The notes: generated by a model from the letters alone, not told the origin. A stretch of DNA of 57,546 bases from Alicyclobacillus tolerans (GCF_021739485.1 NZ_JAJFNK010000032.1:1-57546), one strand, 5' to 3'. Counted from the stretch's first letter, positions 43,085-51,548 are shown. A program made the numbers and translations.

Positions 43085-44203
43085 TTACCATAGTTTGAAT
43101 TCTTTCTTAGTTTTTTGTTTTGGTTCATTACTGTTGGTTTTTAAAAATGAGAGATCCAAAGTTTTCTGACCGGATGAAATGGTCTGTTTTTGTTTAAAAT
43201 CTTTTAAACGTTCAACCATGGCTATTAAATAATCAGGCATACCCATTCCGGCAAACATGACGTAGTTTTCTGTGTGTTCGGGATCAGTCAGATTCGGATC
43301 TTTGTAAAATCCCGTATAGACATACTCACTGGTATTTGGTAGTTGTGTTCTGATTGTGCTCATGATGATGTTTTCAGACTGTTCAACTTGACTCCCTACA
43401 GTCATGACAGCAATGGACTTTGCTGTTTTAACCGAAAAACCGTTTGATTGTAGACCATTAATGATTTTATCTAACACAGTGACAGGAGTTCCAATTTTAG
43501 TTTCAATAGAGGAATACCCGCCAAAACGTGTTAACATTTTCATAAGATCGGCCTCATCGACACTTTTTTGTGACGGTTGTGCCGTTTGGTGGATAAAAGC
43601 GGTTAATTTTTTGGAAAAATGCTGGTTAGCACTATCCATCCAATTGGATTCAACATGTCTTGCATAAAGATCGTTATTTATGAGAAAAACGGATTTAATC
43701 GATTCATCATCTAAGTTTTCGTTCAAAACGTTGATTAATTCTGCGGTATTTTTTTGTTCCTCGAAACTATCAATCTCCCGTGGAGTCGCCAACACCACTC
43801 CAATAGGAGGTAAAATGGTTGTCATCCCACTATCCAAGATCGCACGTAAGAACCCATTCCCTGTGCCACCCCCGGCACCGACCGCAATCAGAAGGTAGTC
43901 AACTTTAAATGTGTAGTCATCTTGATCATCCATGTTTAGACCAAAAACATCCGAAATTTTGCTTAAAAATGCTGTCTGGTTGTCATCGTCCTTTAACGCT
44001 TGATACGGGACTTGTGTGTCGCGTCCTGCGCCCTGTACTTTCCATCTAACGTGAAGCTTGTTGTGTTCTTGGAGAGATAGGCTTTCTAAGTCTTGTTTTG
44101 CAAGATTAACGGCTAATGGTATATAGAGATTATTATCCTGCTGGTACAGTGCCTGTGCGATCTTTCCTCCAGCTTGCCCGAGTCCCAATACTCCGATTTT
44201 CAC
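43085..44203 (-). CDS. Tubulin/FtsZ-like GTPase (TubZ-type)
   Basis: 372 residues from GTG 44203 after GGGGAGG. It has the N-terminal Rossmann motif IGVLGLGQAGGKIAQ, the tubulin signature loop in LLIAVGAGGGTGNGFL near residue 110 (GGGTGxG), and an NND Asn-Asp patch where nucleotide contacts are expected. It is not host FtsZ: length, N-terminus and context differ. Element-encoded relatives (TubZ/RepX) form treadmilling filaments that segregate plasmids or support their replication. A long C-terminal basic tail ends KTKKEFKLW. The assignment to TubZ rather than another FtsZ-like branch is inference. Confidence 0.82.
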   Translation of the reverse strand: MKIGVLGLGQAGGKIAQALYQQDNNLYIPLAVNLAKQDLESLSLQEHNKLHVRWKVQGAGRDTQVPYQALKDDDNQTAFLSKISDVFGLNMDDQDDYTFKVDYLLIAVGAGGGTGNGFLRAILDSGMTTILPPIGVVLATPREIDSFEEQKNTAELINVLNENLDDESIKSVFLINNDLYARHVESNWMDSANQHFSKKLTAFIHQTAQPSQKSVDEADLMKMLTRFGGYSSIETKIGTPVTVLDKIINGLQSNGFSVKTAKSIAVMTVGSQVEQSENIIMSTIRTQLPNTSEYVYTGFYKDPNLTDPEHTENYVMFAGMGMPDYLIAMVERLKDFKQKQTISSGQKTLDLSFLKTNSNEPKQKTKKEFKLW

Positions 44204-44257
44204 GTAAAAAATCCTCCCCATTTTGATAGAATTAACGATAAAAACTGAAATACGTTA

Positions 44258-44575
44258 TTACGGTTGCATATAAAAGTAACCTCGCTTGCTGGTTAAAACG
44301 TCACCAAAAGCTAGAGCTTTCATTGCCTCAGTTCCGAGACTGTTGAGTGCATCTTTCGAGTTTTGAAAAACGAGAATCATGGGTTGACCTGGAATTGGCT
44401 TGACACCACCAAAACGTTCGTAGGATTGTAGAGCTACAGGATAAGGGGTAACTTGGATAATACGTCCTTTTAGTGGATCAGGGTTATGGGCTAAACCCCA
44501 CGTGGCTCCTACACCTATAGCTAGACCAAGCGCGAAAACCGAAACATTTGTTGCGATAGATTTAAAGCTTTTCAT
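44258..44575 (-). CDS. Membrane-anchored small protein, first gene of the tubulin-like operon
   Basis: 105 residues. One N-terminal membrane segment (SVFALGLAIGVGATWGLA) and a short extracytoplasmic domain (VTPYPVALQSYERFGGVKPIPGQPMILVFQNSKD). GGGAGGTTGG precedes the ATG. No family recognised. It follows the shared element promoter at 44607-44635. Confidence 0.65.
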   Translation of the reverse strand: MKSFKSIATNVSVFALGLAIGVGATWGLAHNPDPLKGRIIQVTPYPVALQSYERFGGVKPIPGQPMILVFQNSKDALNSLGTEAMKALAFGDVLTSKRGYFYMQP

Positions 44576-44606
44576 GATTTTCCAACCTCCCTTATATGAT
44601 GGTAGT

Positions 44607-44635
44607 AATGTAACAGGGTTTAATTTTTTCTAAAG
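44607..44635 (-). promoter_or_regulatory. Element promoter motif, copy D
   Basis: Minus strand CTTTAG, 17-bp spacer with AAAAAATTAAA and CCTGT, TACATT, then AC. It lies 32 bp before the membrane protein gene of the tubulin-like operon. Confidence 0.6.
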
Positions 44636-44778
44636 TCTTTTTTCCGATTTTTAAAATTTGCACGCTGTTATTAATACCCATTTTTAGTAATTGAGATGGG
44701 ACATATGCTTTGATTGTGTCGCGTGGATATTGGGATGAGGAAACTTTATGTGCTGGTAAAAAAATTTGTATGTCTTAA

Positions 44779-44850
44779 AAATCCCTTGTCTTATAAGGAT
44801 TTTCACTACCCGCGCCATACGCGGTATACTTGCCCCCCTCCAACGGGGGA
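44779..44850 (+). other. Candidate origin of transfer (oriT)
   Basis: Two inverted repeats in a row: AAAATCC...GGATTTT (44778-44803), then CCGCG-CCATA-CGCGG (44810-44824), followed directly by TATACTTG-CCCCCC (44825-44838) and a CCCCC/GGGGG hairpin ending at 44849. An inverted repeat followed by a T-rich/CTTG-CCC step is how many MOB-type nic regions are built (compare TATCCTG-C in RK2). The nic site would be near 44832/44833. The relaxase gene is 2 kb away. Confidence 0.5.
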
Positions 44851-44937
44851 AAGCGGCGTGAAAAGTGAGATTAGCGTTTCTAATTTTTGGGAGGGAGGAA
44901 CGAACGACCAAAAATAGCCAAGCTCACCACGCCAAGA

Positions 44938-45067
44938 CGTAACTTTAAGAGGATTTTTTTGAAGACGCACCGGGTAAAGTAACTATGGAAAGTCTTTGGA
45001 ACAACTTTAAAACATCTAGGAAAACACTTTGAAGTAACTATAAACTCCCAATAAAATAACTTTAAAA
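44938..45067. repeat. Iteron-like cluster, five copies of (G)TAACTWTRR
   Basis: Copies at about 44939 (GTAACTTTAA), 44979 (GTAACTATGG), 45001 (ACAACTTTAA), 45033 (GTAACTATAA) and 45055 (ATAACTTTAA). The distances are about 40, 22, 32 and 22 bp, near whole helical turns. Confidence 0.6.
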
Positions 45068-45124
45068 ATATCATTGTTCGTACCGAGCACGGGGCTGGCA
45101 ATGGAGTCTACTACCAGAACCTTG

Positions 45125-45144
45125 ATTTACGTGATTACGTAAAT
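45125..45144. repeat. 20-bp palindrome
   Basis: ATTTACGT-GATT-ACGTAAAT, 8-bp arms and a 4-bp centre. A possible operator or replication signal between the iterons and the 279-residue gene. Confidence 0.6.
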
Positions 45145-45203
45145 ATTTCTTTGTGTAAATCATTATTTATTTCATTGTTTCGTTGTTTAAACAAATTTTT
45201 TAA

Positions 45204-45235
45204 ATAAAAAAAGGCGAACCCTATTTTGGATTCGC
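45204..45235 (-). terminator. Terminator of the 279-residue gene
   Basis: GCGAACC (45214-45220) pairs with GGATTCGC (45228-45235) and the minus strand continues CTTTTTTT. Confidence 0.85.
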
Positions 45236-45287
45236 AACAGTATCGGAAACAATCAGAACCATTAAATTTCGCCATAAATAGTATTAT

Positions 45288-46118
45288 TCAGAGTTCTACC
45301 CAACGTTTATCTTTTGGGCGTTTTTTTGTTTTTGCCATATCTTGTGCCCGTTCAAATAGATCCAAGTTGACATCGACTTTAAAGAGTTTTTGCTCCAGAC
45401 TGGGATATATTTTTTCACAAAATTCTTTATCCAGTTGAAATATCGTCCTAGTGTTTGCTTCACTGTACGGATATATCTGTGGTTGGCACACATATATCGT
45501 CTTACCGTCCCTAGACTTATACTCCAGTTCGGACAACCACTTCCACACTCCATACGTGCGATACACATCGAATGCTTTCTCTACCCCCGGCCCCAAGGTC
45601 ACCATATCCGTATCCCATACATCTTCATACACTTTTCCCGCGACCCGTCTCATACGGCTTAAAACATATTCAATACCATCGAGCGTGAACTGTACGACCT
45701 GTCCAAGAGCAACCTGCTTGGATAGCTCTTGCAACTGCCGTCTATAGTGTTTCAATCGTTCGTACTCACGGCAGTCTAGGACACCATTATTAACTTTCAC
45801 CGTCCCATCGATCAGTAGGTCGATTATATTGTCGCGAGTATCTAACGCAACCCTCTTCTGGATATAATCCAAGGTTAAAGGCTTGATATAAAGTGGATCT
45901 ACGGGCTGTCCATCATAAAAACTGACTATTTGTTTATGGAGATACACAAAGCGCCCCGCATTTAATGCCTTGTATAGTAAATGAAAAGCGTTTTTACTCG
46001 ATATACACATATTTCCGCTAATTTTTACTATTAAAACGTCTCTTTCTTTGATCTTCTCTCTTGATTCATACTTCGAATGCAAAAACTCGATAATCTTAGC
46101 CTCGAAACCAGTTACCAT
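45288..46118 (-). CDS. Unknown element protein, possible replication/DNA-binding role
   Basis: 276 residues from ATG 46118 after AGGAGTG. The N-terminal 60 residues (FEAKIIEFLHSKYESREKIKERDVLIVKISGNMCISSKNAFHLLYKALN) could be a winged helix. The rest is mixed and the C-terminus is strongly basic (AKTKKRPKDKRWVEL). No known family. It is flanked on both sides by the same iteron (44938-45067 and 46244-46277), which suggests it, or the adjacent winged-helix protein, binds them. It has its own terminator. Confidence 0.65.
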   Translation of the reverse strand: MVTGFEAKIIEFLHSKYESREKIKERDVLIVKISGNMCISSKNAFHLLYKALNAGRFVYLHKQIVSFYDGQPVDPLYIKPLTLDYIQKRVALDTRDNIIDLLIDGTVKVNNGVLDCREYERLKHYRRQLQELSKQVALGQVVQFTLDGIEYVLSRMRRVAGKVYEDVWDTDMVTLGPGVEKAFDVYRTYGVWKWLSELEYKSRDGKTIYVCQPQIYPYSEANTRTIFQLDKEFCEKIYPSLEQKLFKVDVNLDLFERAQDMAKTKKRPKDKRWVEL

Positions 46119-46156
46119 TTTAAACACTCCTTTTTAAGATAAACATCTCTACCCCT

Positions 46157-46185
46157 TTTATAACTCGCTTTATTTTTTTCTTACT
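46157..46185 (-). promoter_or_regulatory. Element promoter motif, weaker copy E
   Basis: Minus strand AGTAAG, 17-bp spacer AAAAAAATAAAGCGAGT, TATAAA. It shares the A-run, TAAA and GTTAT core with the other four copies but not the -35. Confidence 0.45.
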
Positions 46186-46243
46186 TCACTTTTTAGGTTT
46201 TTAGACAACCAATCTATCGACGTCAAACTTTAGACTTACTTTT

Positions 46244-46277
46244 AAATAACTTTAAAATCACTATAAAGTAACTATTA
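46244..46277. repeat. Second iteron pair
   Basis: ATAACTTTAA (about 46246) and GTAACTATTA (about 46268), 22 bp apart, between the 279-residue gene and the winged-helix gene. Confidence 0.55.
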
Positions 46278-46764
46278 ACCCGCCATAATCGCTTAATCGA
46301 TAATACGTTAAACGTCTCGAAACGCCAGTCTGTATAACCAGCCCTTTGTATACCAACTTAATCAGCAATCTGTATACCGACTTCGTGTCTTTATAACCAA
46401 TATCATTGGTCACATCAGATACCTTAGCGTATCCACGATGAGACAATGAAGATAAAACTAAAATTTCGTGAGGAAAACTAACTTCCTTTAAAAACTTTGT
46501 AATATCCTCATTATCTGCATTGGCGAGAACAGTTACTGCATCTCCAACAGACGAATACCGATCTTTATCAGTTTTTTTAATGTATCCCAATTCACTTAAA
46601 ACCGTTAACACCACCCCGACTCTCCACTTAGGAAGTTTACCGGTGATATCATCGGGAAACTGATAAATACCTCTATGTTTCAATACATCAAAAACATGTT
46701 GTACCACATCGTCATGCATCCATAACCTTATTAAGTCCTCATTTAATTTTTCTGGGATTTCCAC
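46261..46764 (-). CDS. Winged-helix DNA-binding protein
   Basis: 167 residues, GTG start after AGGAGGGG. Two winged-helix-like units: residues about 15-65 (VFDVLKHRGIYQFPDDITGKLPKWRVGVVLTVLSELGYIKKT) and about 95-160 (ILVLSSLSHRGYAKVSDVTNDIGYKDTKSVYRLLIKLVYKGLVIQTG...RLTYYRLSDYG), the latter MarR/ArsR-like. It lies in the relaxase unit and its 3' end runs into an iteron. It could be a regulator of transfer or a TubR-like centromere binder. Confidence 0.72.
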   Translation of the reverse strand: MEIPEKLNEDLIRLWMHDDVVQHVFDVLKHRGIYQFPDDITGKLPKWRVGVVLTVLSELGYIKKTDKDRYSSVGDAVTVLANADNEDITKFLKEVSFPHEILVLSSLSHRGYAKVSDVTNDIGYKDTKSVYRLLIKLVYKGLVIQTGVSRRLTYYRLSDYGGLIVTL

Positions 46765-46792
46765 AAAATACCCCTCCTAACGCCAGTCTCAA

Positions 46793-47590
46793 TCATCGGT
46801 CGAACAGCTTCTCATTATCTCTGTTTTTATCCCGGTTTTCGCCAAATAATGCCCAAAACTTGTCACCCTTTTTATCATGAATACGAGGACGATTTCCATG
46901 TGTGGACGGCATCACGTTTTTAATGAAATTTAATTTTCTTCGACCTTCAATGTATTTTCCGAATTCCTTCCATTGTGCCTTATTTTTTCTCAACTGTTTG
47001 GAGATTCTTTGTTCATTTTCAAAATATCGCTCTTTGACCCATTTCATCCCCATCTCACGTTTCAATTCATTTCTGAACCAATAAATATCGTCCCGTTTTA
47101 TAGCAAATAACCTCGTATCCCGTTCTCCGGGTTTTAATTTACCTTCAATATTCCCGATATTATTTATAATTACATGAACATGGCTTTTCCCTTTTGGATC
47201 ATGTACTGCACCAATCCAATCAATTTTCACACTTTTTTTCGTTTCAAACCGCTTCATTATCCTTCGAATTGCCTCTTGATAATATTTTTCGTTCCTATAA
47301 AATTCATCCGGAACACTCAAAATAATTTCGGAAACAATGGGCCATTTATTCTCCTTTTCGGACCTCCACACCCAACCCTCTTTTACTCGACTAGCAAAGT
47401 CCTCCGTACTGATACGGTCATTTTGCGCGTCAAAAGCAAGTGCATCTGGTGTACGATAACCTGTGTGATCACGGTTTGCAATGTAATCAATCTTACGCAT
47501 CGTAGCTATGTGTCTTTTAACAACGATAACCTTGCAAACCGACATCTCTTTTCTGTCAATCTTCGCTGGAATTTTTAATAGAAATCCCAT
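46793..47590 (-). CDS. Relaxase (HUH/MOB type)
   Basis: 265 residues from ATG 47590 after AAAGGTGGGTG. Motif III HVHVIINN (near residue 140) gives the His-x-His metal site with an upstream Asp (IDWIGAVHDPKGKS). Candidate catalytic tyrosines lie in KIDYIANRDHTGYR (near residue 35). The C-terminus is strongly basic. It nicks oriT and leads the strand into the recipient. It is short for MOBP/MOBQ proteins (no primase or C-terminal domain), so it may need partners such as the RHH protein. The MOB class is not settled. Confidence 0.85.
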   Translation of the reverse strand: MGFLLKIPAKIDRKEMSVCKVIVVKRHIATMRKIDYIANRDHTGYRTPDALAFDAQNDRISTEDFASRVKEGWVWRSEKENKWPIVSEIILSVPDEFYRNEKYYQEAIRRIMKRFETKKSVKIDWIGAVHDPKGKSHVHVIINNIGNIEGKLKPGERDTRLFAIKRDDIYWFRNELKREMGMKWVKERYFENEQRISKQLRKNKAQWKEFGKYIEGRRKLNFIKNVMPSTHGNRPRIHDKKGDKFWALFGENRDKNRDNEKLFDR

Positions 47591-47612
47591 ATTTTCACCC
47601 ACCTTTCAAGGG

Positions 47613-47639
47613 AGTAGCCCCACCCGACGGCGGGGCTAC
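47613..47639. repeat. GC-rich hairpin before the relaxase gene
   Basis: GTAGCCCC (47616-47623) pairs with GGGGCTAC (47633-47640 region), with no T-run. It sits between the coiled-coil gene and the relaxase gene and stands out in AT-rich DNA. Confidence 0.6.
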
Positions 47640-47652
47640 ATCAGACATGACC

Positions 47653-48366
47653 CTATCGCTCCAATCCTTGTTCAGAACCCCTTCCCTTGATCCTCGCCCC
47701 GATCTTTTCCCATTGACTCTCGCGAGAATATTTTTCAATCTGCTTCTCACGGCGATTTTTGCCGAATTCCATCAGCTTTTCCCCGATTTGTTCCCGTAAA
47801 CTGGCTTTTTGTTGAACAATGCCTCTCAGGTTTTCGATCTGGTTTTGCAACCTTGCAACTTCTCCAACCATCTTTTCAATCATTCCCGCTAATTCCAAAT
47901 TCGTAATTGGCTTTTCGTTTTTTAAGGAGTCCAAAGAAACCTCTTTTACGGCCTTCTTCTCCTCAACAGAAAAACCTTGGGTAAACCGGTCACGATTATC
48001 CACCAACCACCGTTCCAAACGACTGGAAACATCCATTACCTTCGTTACCAAATCTGCCAACCGCAAGATGTCCTCACGTGTCGCCTCTTGGCTTGCGGGG
48101 CGCGACAGAAACTGTTCTGTCTTTTCAACCTCTTTTTGAACGTTATTCGCGATCTCTTCGGGTGTTTTCCCACTTTCTCTGATTTTTTGCTCAAAAAGTG
48201 CGTCTCTTTGATCCATCGGGACATTTTGTGAGATAGTTTGCGTCGGTTCCGTCGTGTTTGGGGATAACGCCTGATTTTCCTTCGGATCAGGTAAAAGTTC
48301 GTCCAGAACCAACAACGTATCTTGCTCCAGTTCAACAGCTTGTCCTTGGTCAACCTGTGTACTCAC
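47653..48366 (-). CDS. Coiled-coil element protein, 237 residues
   Basis: GTG start after GGAGGGATTATC. Acidic, Gln/Glu-rich N-terminus, then long helices with heptads (VAGEVARLQNQIENLRGIVQQKASLREQIGEKL) and a basic end (KNRREKQIEKYSRESQWEKIG). No enzymatic motif. The position just before the relaxase suggests an accessory factor for transfer or a scaffold. Confidence 0.65.
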   Translation of the reverse strand: MSTQVDQGQAVELEQDTLLVLDELLPDPKENQALSPNTTEPTQTISQNVPMDQRDALFEQKIRESGKTPEEIANNVQKEVEKTEQFLSRPASQEATREDILRLADLVTKVMDVSSRLERWLVDNRDRFTQGFSVEEKKAVKEVSLDSLKNEKPITNLELAGMIEKMVGEVARLQNQIENLRGIVQQKASLREQIGEKLMEFGKNRREKQIEKYSRESQWEKIGARIKGRGSEQGLER

Positions 48367-48416
48367 GATAATCCCTCCATTTTGATATTGAATTAATCTA
48401 ACTTCCTAAAACCCAA

Positions 48417-49112
48417 CTACCCTTTTACACCACCTCCCTTCATCTCAACCACTTGTGGCAAACCACTCTTATACAGTCCCTTTTTCCCTCGAACCATTGC
48501 CCAAATCTCCTCAATCGGCAACGACTCCCAGTACCTTTCATCTACCGCAGGTACAACCACGTTTGACTTGATATATTGGCTATAACTAACTGCTTCTTGC
48601 CGATATTGCGTAGTTTGAGCACTTAAGTTGTCCCAAGCCCCGACCCCGGCATTGTAGCTCCCTGCCCACTTCGCTAAGTTTTGGGGTGTTAACGTACTTG
48701 GATTACGAGAATCCATTCCCATAGAATGAAAATCTCTTGCACTAGCAAAAACGGCATCCACAAAGTTATTAGGATTACCATATTGACTTTCATCCGGTAA
48801 ATTCATTACGTTTTCTCCAAAAACCAGCCATGTACTAGGCTCAAACTGCATCGGGCCTTCGGCTCCTGTCGGACTGGTGTGATCGTCGCGGTTATAGTCC
48901 GTTTCAATCCGATTAATCGTTGCCAACCACCACCAGGGCACGTGATACTTGTGCCCAGCTACCACATACAACGGGATGAACTGTTTTGGAGGTAAGACCC
49001 CCGTTGTTGCGCCAACAGGGGCACTGCCAACTCCAAAAACCGCACTATATATCAGCAATGGAAATCCAAAGATTAACCCCGCAGTTACCCCGATAATCTT
49101 TCCCGCACCCAC
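48417..49112 (-). CDS. VirB1-like lytic transglycosylase
   Basis: 231 residues, GTG start. N-terminal membrane anchor (IIGVTAGLIFGFPLLIYSAVFGVG), then a lysozyme-like SLT domain: WWWLATINRIETDYN with the catalytic Glu, SPTGAEGPMQFEPSTW and KWAGSYNAGVGAWDNL. It opens peptidoglycan for the conjugation channel. It overlaps the preceding 66-residue gene by one base, as part of the VirB4 operon. The ~60-residue C-terminal tail has no known domain. Confidence 0.9.
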   Translation of the reverse strand: MGAGKIIGVTAGLIFGFPLLIYSAVFGVGSAPVGATTGVLPPKQFIPLYVVAGHKYHVPWWWLATINRIETDYNRDDHTSPTGAEGPMQFEPSTWLVFGENVMNLPDESQYGNPNNFVDAVFASARDFHSMGMDSRNPSTLTPQNLAKWAGSYNAGVGAWDNLSAQTTQYRQEAVSYSQYIKSNVVVPAVDERYWESLPIEEIWAMVRGKKGLYKSGLPQVVEMKGGGVKG

Positions 49113-49312
49113 TAGCCAACAACCCTTATCGAAACCGGATAAGTTTCCGTAAAAAGCGGTTCTCCGGAACTTCCTAGGATCTCCGTTCGTAAGTCTTTCT
49201 GAAGACTTACAATCTCCACATGATCATCAACAAGACAACTATCACAAAATAATTGACCATTCGCTCTCAAAACCAGCAATCTACCGTCGTTTAACTGGCA
49301 TAAAACATTCAT
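49112..49312 (-). CDS. Small 66-residue element protein
   Basis: It reads MNVLCQLNDGRLLVLRANGQLFCDSCLVDDHVEIV, mostly beta strands with CDSC. Start overlaps the VirB4 stop as ATGA and end overlaps the transglycosylase start, so translation is coupled. No family recognised. Confidence 0.6.
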   Translation of the reverse strand: MNVLCQLNDGRLLVLRANGQLFCDSCLVDDHVEIVSLQKDLRTEILGSSGEPLFTETYPVSIRVVG

Positions 49313-51534
49313 TTACCCATAACCTCCCTCTCCTGATCACTTCGAATCACCGCAATCGTCACACTGGTTCCCCCTGCCTTTAAAATGGCTTGATGTTGTT
49401 TTGCACTCGTCAAAAACTTGTATTGCTGTTTTGTCGGGTAAAAACCGATCTTTTTCAATTGGTCAATATCGTCCGGTTTAATGGGGAAAATCATCAAAAA
49501 GTCGCAATTTTTCGGGATATTTTCAGCACCATCAAACCGTAATAAATCAGAAGGATTTTGGGTAATAAAAACGGCTCCTCCTTGGTTTTTCCCGTACTTT
49601 CGAATCCTCTTTGCCAGATCCGTCATAAATTGAATCGATTTCTCATCTCTTGTAAGTTGATGGGCCTCATCGATGTAAACAATGAATTTATGATCCCACG
49701 TCTTAACTTGCTCCCAGATTGCCTTGACCAAAGCATCCATCATAATTTGGCGTAAAACACCATCCGAGAGATTCTTAATATCTAAGACTGTTATCGGTTT
49801 GTCGAAACCCCAATTCCGATTTCGTGCGAAAATATGGGAATAATGCCCGATAGCAAAGCTTTTTAATTCGCTACAGAAGTCTTGCAATTCGTCGACTTCT
49901 AAAGCCAGTTGATACAAATCTTGTAAAGTTGGAAAACTATTTGGAACCGTGACAGATTCCTTACTATATCCATACTTTTCATAGAGTCTTGTGATTAAAG
50001 TTTCTAATAGCCCTGCTTCTGTCGATGAAACGGTAGTTATCGTTCTTAAAAAGCTGATAATATCTTCAACCTTTTTGTGAAAATACAATTCTCCACCGAT
50101 TTTGTCTTTTTCGTCATCAGAGTCCACGATTAACGAATCAATCTGAAACGGGTTAATAGAATTTTCATACGAAATACCGAACGTAACTTTTTCACAAATG
50201 CTCGATGGAAAATCATATCCACGGTCAGGAGTTAACACAATAATCTTATAACCTAATGAAAAATGTCTTAAAATATCTGTCTCCATGGCATACGTCTTAC
50301 CTCTACCTGTTAATCCAAAAACACTCATGTTTCGTGCGGGATATTTTGAACGGTCTAACCTGTCAATAACCACTAGATTCCCCGTATCCACGTTTTCTCC
50401 AGCTATCACCCCCGTATCGTCACTGTAATCCGACGAAAATGCCGGAAACAGCTTTGAAACTAAAGAGGAATGAAAATGGTAACTATATGGTGAAAAAACC
50501 TCTTTTTCTACTGAACACAACGGTAAAGTTTGAATCCAACTTTTAATTCCTTTCGTTAAATCAGTATTCTTCATGCCTTGTGTTAATAAGACCCCGTTTA
50601 ATCGACTTTCAGTATCTAGTAAGTTTTTTGGTGACGAATCATACACATCAATCAAAGTCGTAACTTGCCAAACCTGTTCCAATTCGCCCGCAATTTGAGC
50701 CAACATTTTTTCAGTATCTTCTAGATCTTTTTTGCCTTTTATCCGGTTTGAAGCGCGACCGGTCACAGACTCGTTTTCTTTGTTTAACAGCATAATGTCT
50801 AACTTTTGTACAATTTTGTCCTTTTTGGCCTTACGAAAATCAAAAAGCACGTCAAAATTGCCTGATGCATTTAAAATATCAGTAATAAAAAACGTATCCT
50901 TCGTCCGGGGGAAACGGTTGATTACGTAACTTTTGTGAAAAGTGCTTCCAATCCTCACTTGTTGCTGTAAAAGGCTATACCGTTCGTGTTTCACTTCCGT
51001 CACATAGATATCCTCAAACTCTAATCCTTCAAAATCCCCGATCACCTTTCCGATCAAAAACTTTTCGATTTCAATTTTCGTCATTTTTCGTGCCTCAATT
51101 CCCTTCAAATCCCTCTCAAAACCAATCAAACTGTCCTCTTGCCCCGTTATGTCAAAAACCATCAAAAACTCCCTCAAAGACGCCAAACGTGATGAATCCT
51201 TTGCTAGCTCGATACTTCCGAGTAAAATGTTCGAAGCCGTTTGATAGTCCGTTTCCTTTCGCTTTTTCTGTAAAAAATCAATATAGGATTGATTATCTTT
51301 GACAATCTTTCGTGCATAAACTTGAAAATTAGAGAAGGGAACTTTATTATAAATGTCGGCAACTTGGTCCAGAAAGCTTACCAATTCGTCCACGTCTTTA
51401 TTTTGTATAATCTGCGGTTCTACACGATAAAAGGCCAGTTTTTTCGGGTTCTTTTGGCCCACCAATGCATAATCTCCATCGAACTGAACGTACGGAAGAC
51501 AGTTCCGTTTTGGTTTTGTTTTATTATGAATCAT
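49309..51534 (-). CDS. VirB4/TraE-type conjugation ATPase
   Basis: 741 residues, near the family norm. The C-terminal ATPase domain starts at about 400 with Walker A VFGLTGRGKTYAMETDIL, YKIIVLTPDRGYDF, and Walker B KFIVYIDEAHQLTRDEKS followed by GGAVFITQNPSDLL. The N-terminal 380 residues form the VirB4 N-domain. It powers substrate and pilus assembly at the membrane. The operon order is VirB3-like, VirB4, small protein, VirB1-like. Confidence 0.93.
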   Translation of the reverse strand: MIHNKTKPKRNCLPYVQFDGDYALVGQKNPKKLAFYRVEPQIIQNKDVDELVSFLDQVADIYNKVPFSNFQVYARKIVKDNQSYIDFLQKKRKETDYQTASNILLGSIELAKDSSRLASLREFLMVFDITGQEDSLIGFERDLKGIEARKMTKIEIEKFLIGKVIGDFEGLEFEDIYVTEVKHERYSLLQQQVRIGSTFHKSYVINRFPRTKDTFFITDILNASGNFDVLFDFRKAKKDKIVQKLDIMLLNKENESVTGRASNRIKGKKDLEDTEKMLAQIAGELEQVWQVTTLIDVYDSSPKNLLDTESRLNGVLLTQGMKNTDLTKGIKSWIQTLPLCSVEKEVFSPYSYHFHSSLVSKLFPAFSSDYSDDTGVIAGENVDTGNLVVIDRLDRSKYPARNMSVFGLTGRGKTYAMETDILRHFSLGYKIIVLTPDRGYDFPSSICEKVTFGISYENSINPFQIDSLIVDSDDEKDKIGGELYFHKKVEDIISFLRTITTVSSTEAGLLETLITRLYEKYGYSKESVTVPNSFPTLQDLYQLALEVDELQDFCSELKSFAIGHYSHIFARNRNWGFDKPITVLDIKNLSDGVLRQIMMDALVKAIWEQVKTWDHKFIVYIDEAHQLTRDEKSIQFMTDLAKRIRKYGKNQGGAVFITQNPSDLLRFDGAENIPKNCDFLMIFPIKPDDIDQLKKIGFYPTKQQYKFLTSAKQHQAILKAGGTSVTIAVIRSDQEREVMGK

Positions 51535-51548
51535 CGGATTCTCACCCC

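Larger units (their letters stand above)
44636..45203. other. Non-coding locus with oriT- and iteron-like features
   Basis: About 570 bp without a credible gene. It contains the oriT candidate, five short iterons and a 20-bp palindrome (separate entries). Small frames here have no ribosome binding site. Confidence 0.6.

Noticed and set aside
43085..44203. Host FtsZ
   Set aside because: Located in an AT-rich conjugation operon; N-terminus and C-terminus lack the FtsZ-specific segments and no ftsA neighbour exists.
44714..44917. 67-codon plus-strand frame through the oriT candidate
   Set aside because: No RBS, Cys/Lys-rich random-looking product, and it crosses strong hairpins.
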